Shown: positions 34,858 through 44,810 of the stretch, piece after piece
Numbering within the stretch: position 1 is the first letter of the stretch
Layout of the letters: the number at the start of each line of letters is the position of its first letter
Origin: JBFWWP01 sp050246115
GTDB lineage: Bacteria; Planctomycetota; UBA8108; UBA1146; JAJFFE01
Assembly (NCBI GenBank): GCA_050246115.1
Contig: JBFWWP010000017.1
Location: 62,001 to 126,000 of the forward strand
Length of the DNA: 64,000 bases
Reading direction: 5' to 3'
Notes under the pieces: model-generated
What the model was told of the DNA's origin: nothing
What the model saw: only the letters and a program-made list of their open reading frames with translations
Database searches by the model: none
Position numbers and translations under genes: made by a program

Positions 34858-37113
34858 TCACGGGCTCGGGAACAGCTCGAAGGTTCCGGTCACTCCGACT
34901 GGCGTGAACCCGACGGGTCCCACGACCACCAAGGTGCTGACCGCGGGCACCACGGGGGGGCCTAGGGTCGAGACGAACGCGAGGGAGGTGCTCGTGCCGG
35001 TGGCGTTTCCGGCCAGTGCCGTTGGGTTCGCTTCGTACTCGACCCGCAGGACTTCACGGGCCTGCGCGGCCGGGAGCGCTTCGAGGAACTGAATCGAGAC
35101 GACCGCGGCGACGACGATTCCTCCGCCGGGCAAGACGTTGGCCACGAAGAAGTCCGGTCCCGCGCCCCCGTTGAGCGCTTGGGCATCGCTTCCGAGGGCG
35201 ACCGAGATCGGTGTCAGCAGGTTCGGATCTTCGGCCAATCCAAGCGAGAACCCATCGATGGCGCGCGGGAACGACGGGTCGCCCGGACCCTCCTGGACGA
35301 GGACCGCTTGCGTGTGGCTCGCGGTGCCGAGCAGGGAGTCGTAGACGACTCGCGCTCCTGGGGTGATGAAGAAGAAGTCTGCGCTCGGCAGGGCCTCCGG
35401 GGTCAGCTCCACCGAGACTTCGGTCGTCGTGGGTTGAACACTGCCGAGACCCAACGCGATGGTGGACTGACCCCACGTCAAGAAGGTCGTGATCCCGACC
35501 AGGTTCCCGGTGGCGGCAGAGCTGACGGGTTGGTACTCGACCGTGAACAGGTCAGCGCCCGAGCCCGGAACCAGCACGGAGGCACCCAGGGTAACGGTGA
35601 CATTGACCACCCCCGGCGTGGGGCTGGTGGCGTCGAACACGTCGGGGCCGGCCCCGCCGTTGAGCGCGGCGAGTATTGCGCTCGGGGTCGCGGCCACGAA
35701 GCTGAGGAGGTTCGGGTCGTGTTCGATCACGACGACCCACCCCGTCACGTCACTGGGGAATCCGGTGCTCGTGGGAGGTTCTCGCAGGGAGATCGTCGTC
35801 GTCACGACCGGACTTGGCATCGTAACGTCATAAGTCTCTTGAATCGGGGAACCGCTGAGTTCTAGCTCGGCGCAGATCACGGTCACGTCGACGGTTCCCG
35901 TTGCGGTCCCGCCGTTGCCATCGCCGATCGTGTAAGTGAAGGAGTCGGTGACGCAACCGGTGCTGGGCGGCGTGTACTCGATCTCGGTCCCACTCGGGGC
36001 GATCACCGCGGTGCCGAGCCCCGGAGCGGTGACCGACAGAATCGTCAGCGGGTCGAGCTCCGCGTCGGAGTCGTTCGCCAGTACCGCGACCACGACCGCG
36101 ACTCCCTCCAGGGTGTCGGCGATATCGTCGACAGCCACCGGGTCGTCGTTCACCGGGTCGATGGTGATCGCGACTTCGCCTTCGACCGAGCCACCCTGGC
36201 CGTCGATCGCGCGGTAGCGGAAGGAGTCGGCTCCACTCTGGTTGGCGGCTGGAGTGTACTCGACACTCGTGCCGACGATCGCGCCCACCGTGCCAAGGCT
36301 CGGGAGCTGCACGATGGCGTCGATCTGAACCGGGTCGCCATCGACGTCGGTCACGAGTGACCCCAGATCGATCGTGAGTGCGGTGTCTTCGGGGGTCGAA
36401 AGGGCCACGCCCGACTGGGCGACCGGGGCGTCGTTCACGGGTTGAATCGTCAGGCTCACGTCGGCTTCGACGTCGCCGCCTTGGCCGTCGCTCGCGCGGA
36501 AGCGAAACGTATCGGTGCCGCTCTGGTCGGGGGCGGGAGTGTACGTCACCGAGCCGCCGCTCAGCGCGCCGAGCGTCCCTTGCACTGGAGGTGTGACGAT
36601 TGCGCTGATCTGTACTGGGTCGGCGTCCACATCGATGACGAGGGAGCCGAGGTCCAGGGTGATCGGCGTGTCTTCGGGCGTGACAAAGGCCAACGAACCC
36701 GGCAGCACTTCGGGCGGATCGTTGACCGGCCGGACGGTCAGGCCAACCAGCCCCTCGACCTCCCCGCCCCTGCCGTCACTGGCCCGGAAGCGAAACGAGT
36801 CGGCGCCGGTGAAGTTCGCGGCCGGAGAAAACGTGACCTCACCCGTCGCGGTCACGGCGCTCAAGGCACCGTTCATTGGCGGGGTAACGATCGACCCGAT
36901 CGAGATTGTGTCTCCATCTGGGTCAGAAACGAACGCCTTCAGGTCGACGCTGAGGTTCGTGTCTTCGTCCGTTTCGATCGCGATGCTGGCGGCGACCGTT
37001 GGCGCACTATTGGTCGTGGCGCCGCCTCCGCCGCCTCCGCCCTTGCGATTGCAGCCCGCCGCAACCAGTAGGGTGACCAGAACCAGAAATACGAGGGCGC
37101 GGGTGGTGTGCAT
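34858..37113 (-). CDS. Surface lipoprotein with four cadherin/VCBS-like repeats and two cohesin-like domains
   Basis: 751 residues from ATG 37113. The lipobox LLVAAGC (C21) is followed by a poly-Gly spacer. Three near-identical repeats of about 90 residues follow (residues about 36-310; each has a TPEDT/TDEDT start, LGSLVxDVDxDP, TYTPAxxQSGxDxFRFRASDGQGG and a VNDxPV linker). A fourth diverged repeat has YTPPSTGCVTDSFTYTIGDGNGG. The last 330 residues hold two related domains (about 425-575 and 580-740) with WVVVIEHDPNLLSFVAA / FSLGLAEDPNLLTPISV, ALNGGAGPD-F, and LFTVEY / VLRVEY. Their shape recalls cohesins. If correct, this lipoprotein could hold dockerin-bearing proteins encoded next to it. 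Cohesin identity is my inference from pattern only. Confidence 0.82.
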   Translation of the reverse strand: MHTTRALVFLVLVTLLVAAGCNRKGGGGGGGATTNSAPTVAASIAIETDEDTNLSVDLKAFVSDPDGDTISIGSIVTPPMNGALSAVTATGEVTFSPAANFTGADSFRFRASDGRGGEVEGLVGLTVRPVNDPPEVLPGSLAFVTPEDTPITLDLGSLVIDVDADPVQISAIVTPPVQGTLGALSGGSVTYTPAPDQSGTDTFRFRASDGQGGDVEADVSLTIQPVNDAPVAQSGVALSTPEDTALTIDLGSLVTDVDGDPVQIDAIVQLPSLGTVGAIVGTSVEYTPAANQSGADSFRYRAIDGQGGSVEGEVAITIDPVNDDPVAVDDIADTLEGVAVVVAVLANDSDAELDPLTILSVTAPGLGTAVIAPSGTEIEYTPPSTGCVTDSFTYTIGDGNGGTATGTVDVTVICAELELSGSPIQETYDVTMPSPVVTTTISLREPPTSTGFPSDVTGWVVVIEHDPNLLSFVAATPSAILAALNGGAGPDVFDATSPTPGVVNVTVTLGASVLVPGSGADLFTVEYQPVSSAATGNLVGITTFLTWGQSTIALGLGSVQPTTTEVSVELTPEALPSADFFFITPGARVVYDSLLGTASHTQAVLVQEGPGDPSFPRAIDGFSLGLAEDPNLLTPISVALGSDAQALNGGAGPDFFVANVLPGGGIVVAAVVSIQFLEALPAAQAREVLRVEYEANPTALAGNATGTSTSLAFVSTLGPPVVPAVSTLVVVGPVGFTPVGVTGTFELFPSP

Positions 37114-37644
37114 CTCAGGTGACCTCTCAAGGCGTTGTGAGCGAGGTATGTGATTCGCGAACTGAGGTGAAACGACTCGGGCGAAATCCGTGCCCGATCA
37201 GGGCGTCTGGGAACCGAAGCGCGGGAGCAGTACTTGGCAACGGTCCCAGCGCGAACGGCTCGCGACTCGGGGAAAACGCATTCCAACCGACTCGAGGGCG
37301 AACAACATGAGCGAACCAGCCTGCCTAGCGATTTCGCGCCTCGGCGTGGCGTACCGTCGATTCGTGCCCCCCCGCACGGTTCGCCCGGCTTGCTCCTCGA
37401 GTCTCGGGGTCGCTTTCAAAGTCGGCGTTGCGATTATACAGTCCTGCCCGCGGATGGGGAGCGCCGAGTCACCCGACCTGAACCGGGGTCGAGTCCATGT
37501 CGGTTGCCCCCCGACGCACGGCCCGACGTTTTGCTTCCAGGGTCCCGATTGTGCACTGGTCCTGGGCTCGCGTTCGCGCGGGTCCGACGTTTCCAAAACC
37601 TGTCGAACGGCCGCACCCTTCTGCGGCGTCCCGAGGAGGATTCC
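37114..37644. other. Divergent intergenic region between two secretome genes
   Basis: Both flanking genes start here in opposite directions (37113 minus, 37645 plus), so two promoters are expected. I found no gene, hairpin or convincing promoter motif. CCGAGGAGGA at 37631-37640 is the ribosome site of the right-hand gene. Confidence 0.4.
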
Positions 37645-40600
37645 ATGTCCATTCGACTGCTCGCCCCTGGCTCGATTGCCGGCCGTGGGCGCCCGCTCCA
37701 ACACCTTACGGTACTCGCCGTGGCGCTCGTCGCGGCTTGGCCAATGACTTTCGCCGGACCGCCGAGCTGTCCGCTCGACGGGACGGGCCTGGTGTTGCAT
37801 CTCGAGACCGACGTCGGCCTCGCCACGGTCGGTAGCACCGTCACGGGATGGACGGACCAATCCAGTGCCGCCAACGACCTCGTAGCTGCCGGTGCGCCGC
37901 AGGTGATGCTGGGCGCCCTCAATGGGCACGACGTCATTCGGTTCGACGGGGTGAGTGACTTCCTCGAACGGACCGCCAACCTGAACGCCTTGCCCACCGG
38001 CAACGCGAACCGGACGGCTTTCGTCGTTGCGCGCTACAACGGACCGGGCTTCAGCGGCGTGAGCTATGGCACCGCTGTCTGCAACCAGGCCTTCAGCTTG
38101 GGTACCGCGCCGAACGGGAACCTCGAGGTTCAAGGCTGGTGTGCGGCCAACGACTTCATTACCGCGGACGCAGGGGTTGGTGCGGGTTGGCAGATCCATG
38201 GCGCCGTCCACGACGGCGGACTCCTCGCCCAGTATCGGGATGGTTTCTGGATCGACTCGGTCGTGCACGCCTTCGACACGCAGCCGACCCGTCTCGTCGT
38301 CGGTCAGGAACTCAACGGCAGCGCGTTCGTGCCGGTCGACGTTGCGGCGGTCCTGGTCTACGACCGCGCGCTCACTGCGGCCGAGCGACTGGCCGTGGAG
38401 ACCTACCTGCTCGAGAAGTACTTCGGCACCGTGTGCGGCGCGAATCTCCCGCCGTTCGCGGCTGACGCCATGGCGAACGTCGCGTCCGGCCAGAGCGTGC
38501 TGCTCGACCCGATCAGCGGCGCTCAGGATCGCGATGGATCGGTCAACCGATCATCGGTGACCCTCGTGACCGCGCCGACCTTCGGCGTCGTAGCCATCGA
38601 TCCGGTGAGTGGTGCGATCACGTACACGCACGGTGGCGCCCCGAGCCTCCTCGATACCTTCTCCTTCACCGTCTCCGATGACCTCGGGACCGTGTCCAAC
38701 GTCGCTCATGCCTGGATCTCGATCGGTAGCGAGTCCTGCCCGCTGCCGCCGCGCGGCCTGGTGCTGCTCCTCGAGAGTGAAGTGGGGGTGTCGGTGAGCG
38801 GCGCCGAGGTCACGGGTTGGGCGGATCAGTCTTTCCGGGGCAACGACCTCGTTCCGACCGGCGATCCGATGCTGCTAGCCGGGGCCCTGGGTAGCCATGG
38901 AGCCATTCAGCTCGATGGTTTCGGTGATACTCTCGAGCGTACGCTGAGCCTCAACGGCTTCCCCGACGGCAACGGCAATCGCTCCATGTTCGCCCTGGTG
39001 CGTTATCAAAGTGTTGGCTTCGGCGGCATGACCTACGGCACCGCCGCTTGCAACCAGGCCTTCGGCCTCACCGTGGACCAAGGCGGCGACCTAACCGTCA
39101 CCCGGTGGTGCAATGATCTCGACACCAACTTCCCGGGCAATGGAGCGGGTTGGATCGTGCAGTCGGCCAACCTCCAGTTCGGACGCGTCGAGCACTACCT
39201 CGATGCGTTGTTGATCGATGTCCGCACGAACGACTTCGCGACCGCGAACGATCGGTTCGTGATTGGAGCCGAACTCGACGGCGACCCGCATGTCGTCATG
39301 GACGTCGCTGCGATCCTGCTCTACGACCGCGCGCTCGCTCCGGCGGAGCACGCTCAGGTCATCTCATACCTCCAGTCCAAGTACCTGGGCGCCGCCTGCG
39401 GTGGCAATGCTCCGCCGACCGCCGACGACGACTTCGCCCGGGTGACGGTTGGCCAGTCCGTCGCGATCGATGTCCTCGACGGCGACACCGATGACGGCAT
39501 GCTGAACCCCGCGACGGTTGTCGTCGGGACGCCGCCGCTCGGCGGCACCGTGGCGGTCGATCCGCAGACCGGCGTCGTCACCTACACCCGCACCGCGGCG
39601 GATCTGGTCGCCGACCGCTTCACGTACACGGTGCGCGACAACGGTAGCCTTCTGTCGAACGCGGCCACGGTGTTCGTGGCGGTGGACGCCGCCGGGTGTC
39701 CGCTGATCACCGATGGGCTGGTCGTGCACCTCGAGGCCGGTGTCGGAGTGTTCGCGAGCGGGAGCACGGTGCTCGATTGGGCGGACGCGTCGGGCTTCGG
39801 GAACGACCTGGTCGGTCGGGACGGTCCCCAGCTGATCCCCAACGCGCTGAACGGTCACGCGGTGATCCGCCTCGACGGAGTCGACGACTTCCTCGAGCGC
39901 GATCTGACTCTCAATGGCTTGCCGCAAGGATCCGCCGATCGGAGTCTCTTCTATGTCGTGAACTACATTGCTGGCGGACCGGGCGGTCTCGGCTATGGAA
40001 CGACGACGTGCAATCAGGTGTTCAGCATCATCGTGCGGACGAACGGCACCTTGATGCTCGTCGGCTGGTGTGGTGCCAACAGCTTCGCAACGATCGAACC
40101 GGGCACCGGCGAAGGATGGTTCACGCACGCGGCGATTCTCGACGCAGACGCCTACACGCACTACAAGGCCGGGAACCCGATCGACACCGGGACGCACGTG
40201 TTCAACACCGTGACTGCGAATGGCGGCTTGGTGGTTGGTTCCGAAGTGAACGGCAACACCTTCGTCGAAATGGACGTCGCCGAGGTGTTGATCTACGACC
40301 GAGCGCTGCCCGAGGCCGACCGCTTGGAGGTCGAGGCTTACCTCAATGAGAAGTACTTCGGGCAGGTCTGTTGCGTGGCCACGGCGATCACGCAGCAGCC
40401 CGTCGATCGGAGCGCGTGCGCTGGGGAGGCGGTCTCCTTCGCGGTCAGTGCTTCCGGAACCGACCCGATCTCCTATCAGTGGCGTAAGGACGGAATCGAC
40501 ATTCCGGGAGCGCAGTCGGCGACGCTGGTGGTCGATCCCGTTGGCGCCGCTGACGCGGGGAGCTACGACGTCCTGGTCGCGAATGCATGCGGCAGCGAAC

Positions 40601-42462
40601 TCAGCAGTGCGGCGAGCCTGGATCTCCTCGACGCCGTGCTCGTCGTAACGGAGCCTCAGGACACGCAAGCGTGCGTCGGCGCGGCAGCTACCTTCGAGGT
40701 GATCGCCGCCGGTGCCGGCCCGCTCACCTACCAGTGGTTCCGCGGCGCAGTTGCTGTCCCTGGGGCCGTCGGGCCGGTCTTGACCATCGCGCCCGTTGCG
40801 CCAACCGACCAAGCGGTTTACAGCGTCGTGATCACTGGGGCGTGCGGCCCGACGACCAGCCAGACCGTGAGCCTCACCGTGCTCGAGGCGCCGCAAGTCC
40901 TGGTGGGGCCGGCCGGGCTCGACCCGTGCGAGGGCACACCGCTGTCGCTCGCGGTCGTAGCCTCCGGTACCGAGCCGCTAGCCTACCAGTGGTTCAAGGA
41001 TGGCTTGGAGATCGTGGGCGCGAATGCCGCTCTGTTCGAGATCCCCGCGGCCTCGGCGATCGATGCCGGTTCGTACACGGTACAGGTTTCGAACGCGTGC
41101 GGTGCAGAGACCAGCGCTCCCGCGGTTGCTACCGTGCGCTCGCTGCCGCAGGTCGACGTCCAACCGGTGATGGCCGAGGACTGCGTGGGTGCGGTGGTCA
41201 TGCTCACCGTGCAGGCGAGCGGTACCGCGCCCCTTGGCTACCAGTGGCGCCGCAACGGCGTGAATGTCCCCGGTGCGAACGCGAGCACCTTGATGCTGAA
41301 CCCGCTGGCGCCAGCGGACGCCGGTAGCTACGACGTGGAGATCTCGAACTCCTGTGGTGTGGTGGTGAGCGACACGGTGCCCGTCGTGGTTCTCACGGCC
41401 CCGGTGGTCGTTCTGTCGCCGATGTCGGCGACTCCGTGTGAGGGCGACATGGTTACCTTGTCGATCATGGTGACCGGGTCCGCGCCGTTGACCTACCAAT
41501 GGCGTAAGGACGGGATGCCGATCGCGGGTGCCGAAGCGGCCAGCTTCACGATTGGCGCGGTGCAAGCTGCGGACACGGGAAGCTACGACGTCGAAGTGTC
41601 GAACCCTTGTGGCTCGGCGGTCAGTGGCGTGGCCACCCTGGATGTACTCGTAGCACCCAGCATTCTGACGGCACCGTCGGACGCCGAGGTGTGTGAGGGC
41701 CAAGCGCTCACGCTTGCCGTTGTCGGTGCCGGCCCTGGGCTGATGTACCAGTGGCAGCGCGGAGGGGTGCCGCTCGTCGGGCAGCAAGCCGAGACGTTGA
41801 CCATCGATCCCTTGCTGCCGAGCGACGCGGGCTCGTACGACGTGGTGGTGACGAATCCCTGCGGCAGCGTGACGAGCCCGGCCGCGGCGGTCACGGTGCG
41901 TGAACTCCCGGCTGTGGTGACCGAGCCCATGGGTGGATCGGTCTGTGAGAACGACGCTTTCACGCTCTCGGTCGTGGCCACCGGCTTCGAGCCGCTGAGC
42001 TACGAGTGGCGGCAGAACGGCTCGCCGATTCCGGGCGCGACCGGCGCGTCGCTCGTGCTGGCTCAAGTGACCTCGGCGGACGTCGGCATCTACGACGTGA
42101 GCATCACGAACGTCTGCGGTGCTACCGCGAGTACGACGGTCATGATCGATCTACTACCGCCGGCTCAGTGCGGCGAAGTGTTCAAGCGGGGTGACGTGAA
42201 CCAAGATGGCACGGTCAACATCGTGGACGCCCTCGCGGGTCTCAACTACTTGTTCATTCCCGGGTCGGCGGTACCGCAGTGCTTCGACGGCATGGACGCG
42301 AACGACGACGGAGCCCTGAACCTGCTCGATCCCGTCTCTCTCCTGCTGTACCTGTTCGTCCCGGGCAGCGCTCCTCCGGCCGCGCCGGGGCCGCTCGCGT
42401 GCGGCCTCGACCCGACGTCGGATGCACTGCCGCTCTGCGACTACACCGCGGCCTGCCCGTAG
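37645..42462 (+). CDS. Very large secreted protein: three LamG-like domains, seven Ig-like domains, C-terminal dockerin-like module
   Basis: 1605 residues from ATG 37645 (GAGGAGGA just upstream); signal peptide ends near TFAG. Three LamG/concanavalin-like repeats begin at about residues 44, 364 and 684, each starting with CPL..GLV..LE..VGV and containing DGV.DFLER-like, CNQAF and YDRAL motifs. They are joined by roughly 80-residue beta linkers. Seven Ig-like repeats of about 84 residues follow from residue 909. Each has the PLxYQWxxxGxxIPGA core, AGSYDVxVxNxCG end, and a conserved Cys near its start that could pair with that C-terminal Cys. From about 1509 a dockerin-like pair (loops DVNQDGTVNIVD and DANDDGALNLLD) and a Cys-bearing tail close the protein. 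Likely a surface glycan-binding or adhesion protein. A strong terminator follows. Confidence 0.92.
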   Translation: MSIRLLAPGSIAGRGRPLQHLTVLAVALVAAWPMTFAGPPSCPLDGTGLVLHLETDVGLATVGSTVTGWTDQSSAANDLVAAGAPQVMLGALNGHDVIRFDGVSDFLERTANLNALPTGNANRTAFVVARYNGPGFSGVSYGTAVCNQAFSLGTAPNGNLEVQGWCAANDFITADAGVGAGWQIHGAVHDGGLLAQYRDGFWIDSVVHAFDTQPTRLVVGQELNGSAFVPVDVAAVLVYDRALTAAERLAVETYLLEKYFGTVCGANLPPFAADAMANVASGQSVLLDPISGAQDRDGSVNRSSVTLVTAPTFGVVAIDPVSGAITYTHGGAPSLLDTFSFTVSDDLGTVSNVAHAWISIGSESCPLPPRGLVLLLESEVGVSVSGAEVTGWADQSFRGNDLVPTGDPMLLAGALGSHGAIQLDGFGDTLERTLSLNGFPDGNGNRSMFALVRYQSVGFGGMTYGTAACNQAFGLTVDQGGDLTVTRWCNDLDTNFPGNGAGWIVQSANLQFGRVEHYLDALLIDVRTNDFATANDRFVIGAELDGDPHVVMDVAAILLYDRALAPAEHAQVISYLQSKYLGAACGGNAPPTADDDFARVTVGQSVAIDVLDGDTDDGMLNPATVVVGTPPLGGTVAVDPQTGVVTYTRTAADLVADRFTYTVRDNGSLLSNAATVFVAVDAAGCPLITDGLVVHLEAGVGVFASGSTVLDWADASGFGNDLVGRDGPQLIPNALNGHAVIRLDGVDDFLERDLTLNGLPQGSADRSLFYVVNYIAGGPGGLGYGTTTCNQVFSIIVRTNGTLMLVGWCGANSFATIEPGTGEGWFTHAAILDADAYTHYKAGNPIDTGTHVFNTVTANGGLVVGSEVNGNTFVEMDVAEVLIYDRALPEADRLEVEAYLNEKYFGQVCCVATAITQQPVDRSACAGEAVSFAVSASGTDPISYQWRKDGIDIPGAQSATLVVDPVGAADAGSYDVLVANACGSELSSAASLDLLDAVLVVTEPQDTQACVGAAATFEVIAAGAGPLTYQWFRGAVAVPGAVGPVLTIAPVAPTDQAVYSVVITGACGPTTSQTVSLTVLEAPQVLVGPAGLDPCEGTPLSLAVVASGTEPLAYQWFKDGLEIVGANAALFEIPAASAIDAGSYTVQVSNACGAETSAPAVATVRSLPQVDVQPVMAEDCVGAVVMLTVQASGTAPLGYQWRRNGVNVPGANASTLMLNPLAPADAGSYDVEISNSCGVVVSDTVPVVVLTAPVVVLSPMSATPCEGDMVTLSIMVTGSAPLTYQWRKDGMPIAGAEAASFTIGAVQAADTGSYDVEVSNPCGSAVSGVATLDVLVAPSILTAPSDAEVCEGQALTLAVVGAGPGLMYQWQRGGVPLVGQQAETLTIDPLLPSDAGSYDVVVTNPCGSVTSPAAAVTVRELPAVVTEPMGGSVCENDAFTLSVVATGFEPLSYEWRQNGSPIPGATGASLVLAQVTSADVGIYDVSITNVCGATASTTVMIDLLPPAQCGEVFKRGDVNQDGTVNIVDALAGLNYLFIPGSAVPQCFDGMDANDDGALNLLDPVSLLLYLFVPGSAPPAAPGPLACGLDPTSDALPLCDYTAACP

Positions 42463-42487
42463 CGGTGTGACCGACGTATGCTTGCCG

Positions 42488-42523
42488 GCCCCCGCCGCGA
42501 CCTCGATCGGTCGCGGCGGGGGC
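42488..42523 (+). terminator. Strong Rho-independent terminator
   Basis: GCCCCCGCCGCGACC (42488-42502) pairs perfectly over 15 bases with 42509-42523 around the loop TCGATC, followed by TACTTCTTTC. It lies 25 bases after the stop of the large LamG/Ig gene. Confidence 0.9.
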
Positions 42524-42694
42524 TACTTCTTTCGGCGAGTTCCTCTCCACACGGGGCACTTGCGCTCGGACGCCGGCTGCCGCGGCGCACACGGGTTGCG
42601 TTTCGGCGGGCAGCTTGCGAACATCCGTCGGCGTTCACGCTGACTTGGCCTGACCCCGGCCCCGTTTCCCTTCGAGTTCGAGATGGAGCAATGC

Positions 42695-43903
42695 ATGCGG
42701 TTCGAGAAGGTCTACATCCCCTATGGCGCTTACTGGAGCACCCCATTCTGCAAGTGGCAGGGGAGCCTCGCCCACCCGAACGCGCTCGTCCTCGCGGCCG
42801 CAGTTGCCCGTGATGCGCTCGCCAAGCGGGAGATCCCGGTAGCGACCTTCGACTCTCTCGTGCTGGGAACCACCGTGCCGCAGAAACACTCCTTCTACGG
42901 GGCGGCTTGGCTCGGCGGCATGATCGGGGCCGAGGGGATCTCGGGCCCGACCGTCGCTCAGGCGTGCGCGACGGGCGCTCGGGTCCTGGCCACGGCGGCG
43001 GCCGAGATCGAGACTGCCGCGGAGGGGACCGTGCTGACCATCACCGCCGACCGCTGTAGTAACGGTCCTCACATCTACTACCCCAATCCGGCGGGGCCCG
43101 GGGGCACGGGGGACAAGGAAGACTGGGTGCTCGACAACTTCGGCCACGATCCGTGGGCGCGAAACGCCATGATCGACACGGCGGAGAACGTCGCGCGCGA
43201 GCAGCAGATCTCGCGCGAGGAGCAGGACTCCCTGACTCTGTTGCGGTACACGCAGTACGAGAGGGCGCTGGCCGACGGGCATGCGTTTCAGGACCGCTAC
43301 ATGGTGCGGCCGCTCGAGGTTCGCGATCCGAAGGGGCAGAAGGTGCTCGCGACGGTCACCGCGGACGAGGGTGTGTTTGCAACCACCGAGGCCGGGCTGG
43401 CCAAGCTCCGCCCGGTCAAGCCCGACGGCACGGTGACCTTCGGAAGCCAGACGCACCCGGCAGACGGGAACTGTGGCATGGTGATCGCGGATCGTGACAG
43501 TGCGCGCCGCCTCACTCGCCGGCCCGAGTTCGAAGTGCAGCTGATCTCGTACAGCCAGAGCCGGGTCGACAAGGGTTTCATGGCGAAGGCCACGGTCCCC
43601 GCGGCTCGCGGCGCCCTCGCGAACGCTGGCCTCGAAGTCGCGGACGTGGACGCCATCAAGACCCACAACCCGTTCGCGGTGAACGACATCTACCTCGCCC
43701 GCGAACTCGGTGTCGAGGCGGCGTCGTTCAACAACTACGGATCTTCGCTGATCTACGGCCATCCGCAGGCGCCGACCGGTACGCGCGCCATCATCGAATT
43801 GATCGAGGAACTCGCGCTCCGCGGTGGCGGCAACGGTCTTTTCGTGGGCTGCGCTGCGGGCGACACGGCGGCGGCGGTGGTCGTCCGGGTGAGCGAAGGT
43901 TGA
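42695..43903 (+). CDS. Thiolase-family protein (acetyl-CoA acetyltransferase-like)
   Basis: 402 residues from ATG 42695, preferred over ATGs at 42683 and 42691 because GGAG sits six bases before it and the fold starts at MRFEKVYIPYG. The thiolase fold is visible: the nucleophilic Cys in VAQACATGARV, GNCGMVIADRDSA, HNPFAVND at the place of the usual NEAFA, YGSSLIYGHPQAPTG at the GHP loop, and FVGCAAGDTAAAVVV at the second-Cys loop. The substitution of NEAF by HNPF is seen in divergent, SCP2- or OleA-adjacent thiolases, so the substrate is uncertain. Possible roles are acyl-CoA cleavage downstream of tryptophan or fatty-acid breakdown, or a condensation. A gap of 16 bases separates it from the epimerase gene. 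Confidence 0.85.
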   Translation: MRFEKVYIPYGAYWSTPFCKWQGSLAHPNALVLAAAVARDALAKREIPVATFDSLVLGTTVPQKHSFYGAAWLGGMIGAEGISGPTVAQACATGARVLATAAAEIETAAEGTVLTITADRCSNGPHIYYPNPAGPGGTGDKEDWVLDNFGHDPWARNAMIDTAENVAREQQISREEQDSLTLLRYTQYERALADGHAFQDRYMVRPLEVRDPKGQKVLATVTADEGVFATTEAGLAKLRPVKPDGTVTFGSQTHPADGNCGMVIADRDSARRLTRRPEFEVQLISYSQSRVDKGFMAKATVPAARGALANAGLEVADVDAIKTHNPFAVNDIYLARELGVEAASFNNYGSSLIYGHPQAPTGTRAIIELIEELALRGGGNGLFVGCAAGDTAAAVVVRVSEG

Positions 43904-43919
43904 TGCGGGGACTCGAGCC

Positions 43920-44810
43920 GTGGGAGCGCACGACGAACGCTGGCTCGTAACCGGTGCGGCCGGTCGGCTCGGGCGTTGGTTGATCACCTGCCTGCGGGAG
44001 TCGTGCGGGGCCGAGAGCCTCCTCGCACTCACCGGGCAGGCCACCGGCGCGGTTGCGGGAGTCGAGTTCGAACGCTGTGACTTGGCGCGGCCGGAAGAGT
44101 GGGACGCGCGCGTCCGTGCTTTTCGACCCACGCACATGCTGCACGCCGGTGCCGTCACCTCGGTGGCCGCTGCGCACGAGGATCCGGCGCGCGCGACCGC
44201 GGTGAACGTGGGTGCTACGGAGCGGCTGGGCGAGATCGCGCGCGCTGGGGGCGCGCGTCTCGTGTTCACTTCCACCGACATGGTGTTCGACGGCACCGAG
44301 GCTCCGTACGGCGAGGAGGCTCCGCCACGGCCGTTGTCCGTGTACGGCGCTACCAAGGCGGCGGCGGAGTCCGCGGTGTTGCGTACCCCCGGGGCGGTCG
44401 TTGTGCGCCTCGCACTTCTCGTCGGCCCCACGCCGGGACTCGACGACTTCAAGAGGACGGTTGCGTCGCTGAGAGCCGGGAAGCCGCAGCGAGTCTTTTG
44501 CGACGAGTTCCGCAGCCCGCTGTCCTACGAGGACGCCGCGCGCGCTCTCATCGGGATCGCACGGAGTTCGGTCGACGCAGTCCTCCACCTCGGCGGCGGG
44601 GAGCGATTGTCTCGGTGGGAACTCGCGCGCCGTTGGGCCAAGGCGCTCGGCGTTGCGTCGGGACGTTGGGTTCCCGTCTCGCGAAACCACGCGCCGGCGC
44701 AGGAGCCGCGGCCCGCCGACCTGACCTTCGACACCGGCCGTTTCCGCGCGCTCTTTCCAGCCCTCGTCCCGCGGTCGATCGCAGACTGCGCGCGCGACTG
44801 GCGCGTATGA
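43920..44810 (+). CDS. NAD(P)-dependent sugar epimerase/reductase (RmlD-like extended SDR)
   Basis: 296 residues from GTG 43920; no strong ribosome site. The N-terminal Rossmann motif VTGAAGRLGRWL, the DLARPEEW segment, STDMVFDGTEAPYGEE and the catalytic SVYGATKAAAE (Tyr-x3-Lys) place it in the RmlD/dTDP-4-dehydrorhamnose reductase-like group of extended SDRs. VVRLALLVGP and RSPLSYEDAARALIGIA are the usual substrate-domain motifs. The role is probably in sugar-nucleotide or natural-product metabolism. The tight spacing to the thiolase gene suggests co-transcription, but a biochemical link is not evident. Confidence 0.85.
   Translation: MGAHDERWLVTGAAGRLGRWLITCLRESCGAESLLALTGQATGAVAGVEFERCDLARPEEWDARVRAFRPTHMLHAGAVTSVAAAHEDPARATAVNVGATERLGEIARAGGARLVFTSTDMVFDGTEAPYGEEAPPRPLSVYGATKAAAESAVLRTPGAVVVRLALLVGPTPGLDDFKRTVASLRAGKPQRVFCDEFRSPLSYEDAARALIGIARSSVDAVLHLGGGERLSRWELARRWAKALGVASGRWVPVSRNHAPAQEPRPADLTFDTGRFRALFPALVPRSIADCARDWRV

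Noticed and set aside
34196..35092. Long open frames on both strands across the GGGGGAC array, with Arg/Gly/Asp or Pro/Arg/Ser repeats
   Set aside because: A stop-free heptamer repeat keeps all three frames open by itself; composition changes sharply at array borders, and there is no start or ribosome site.
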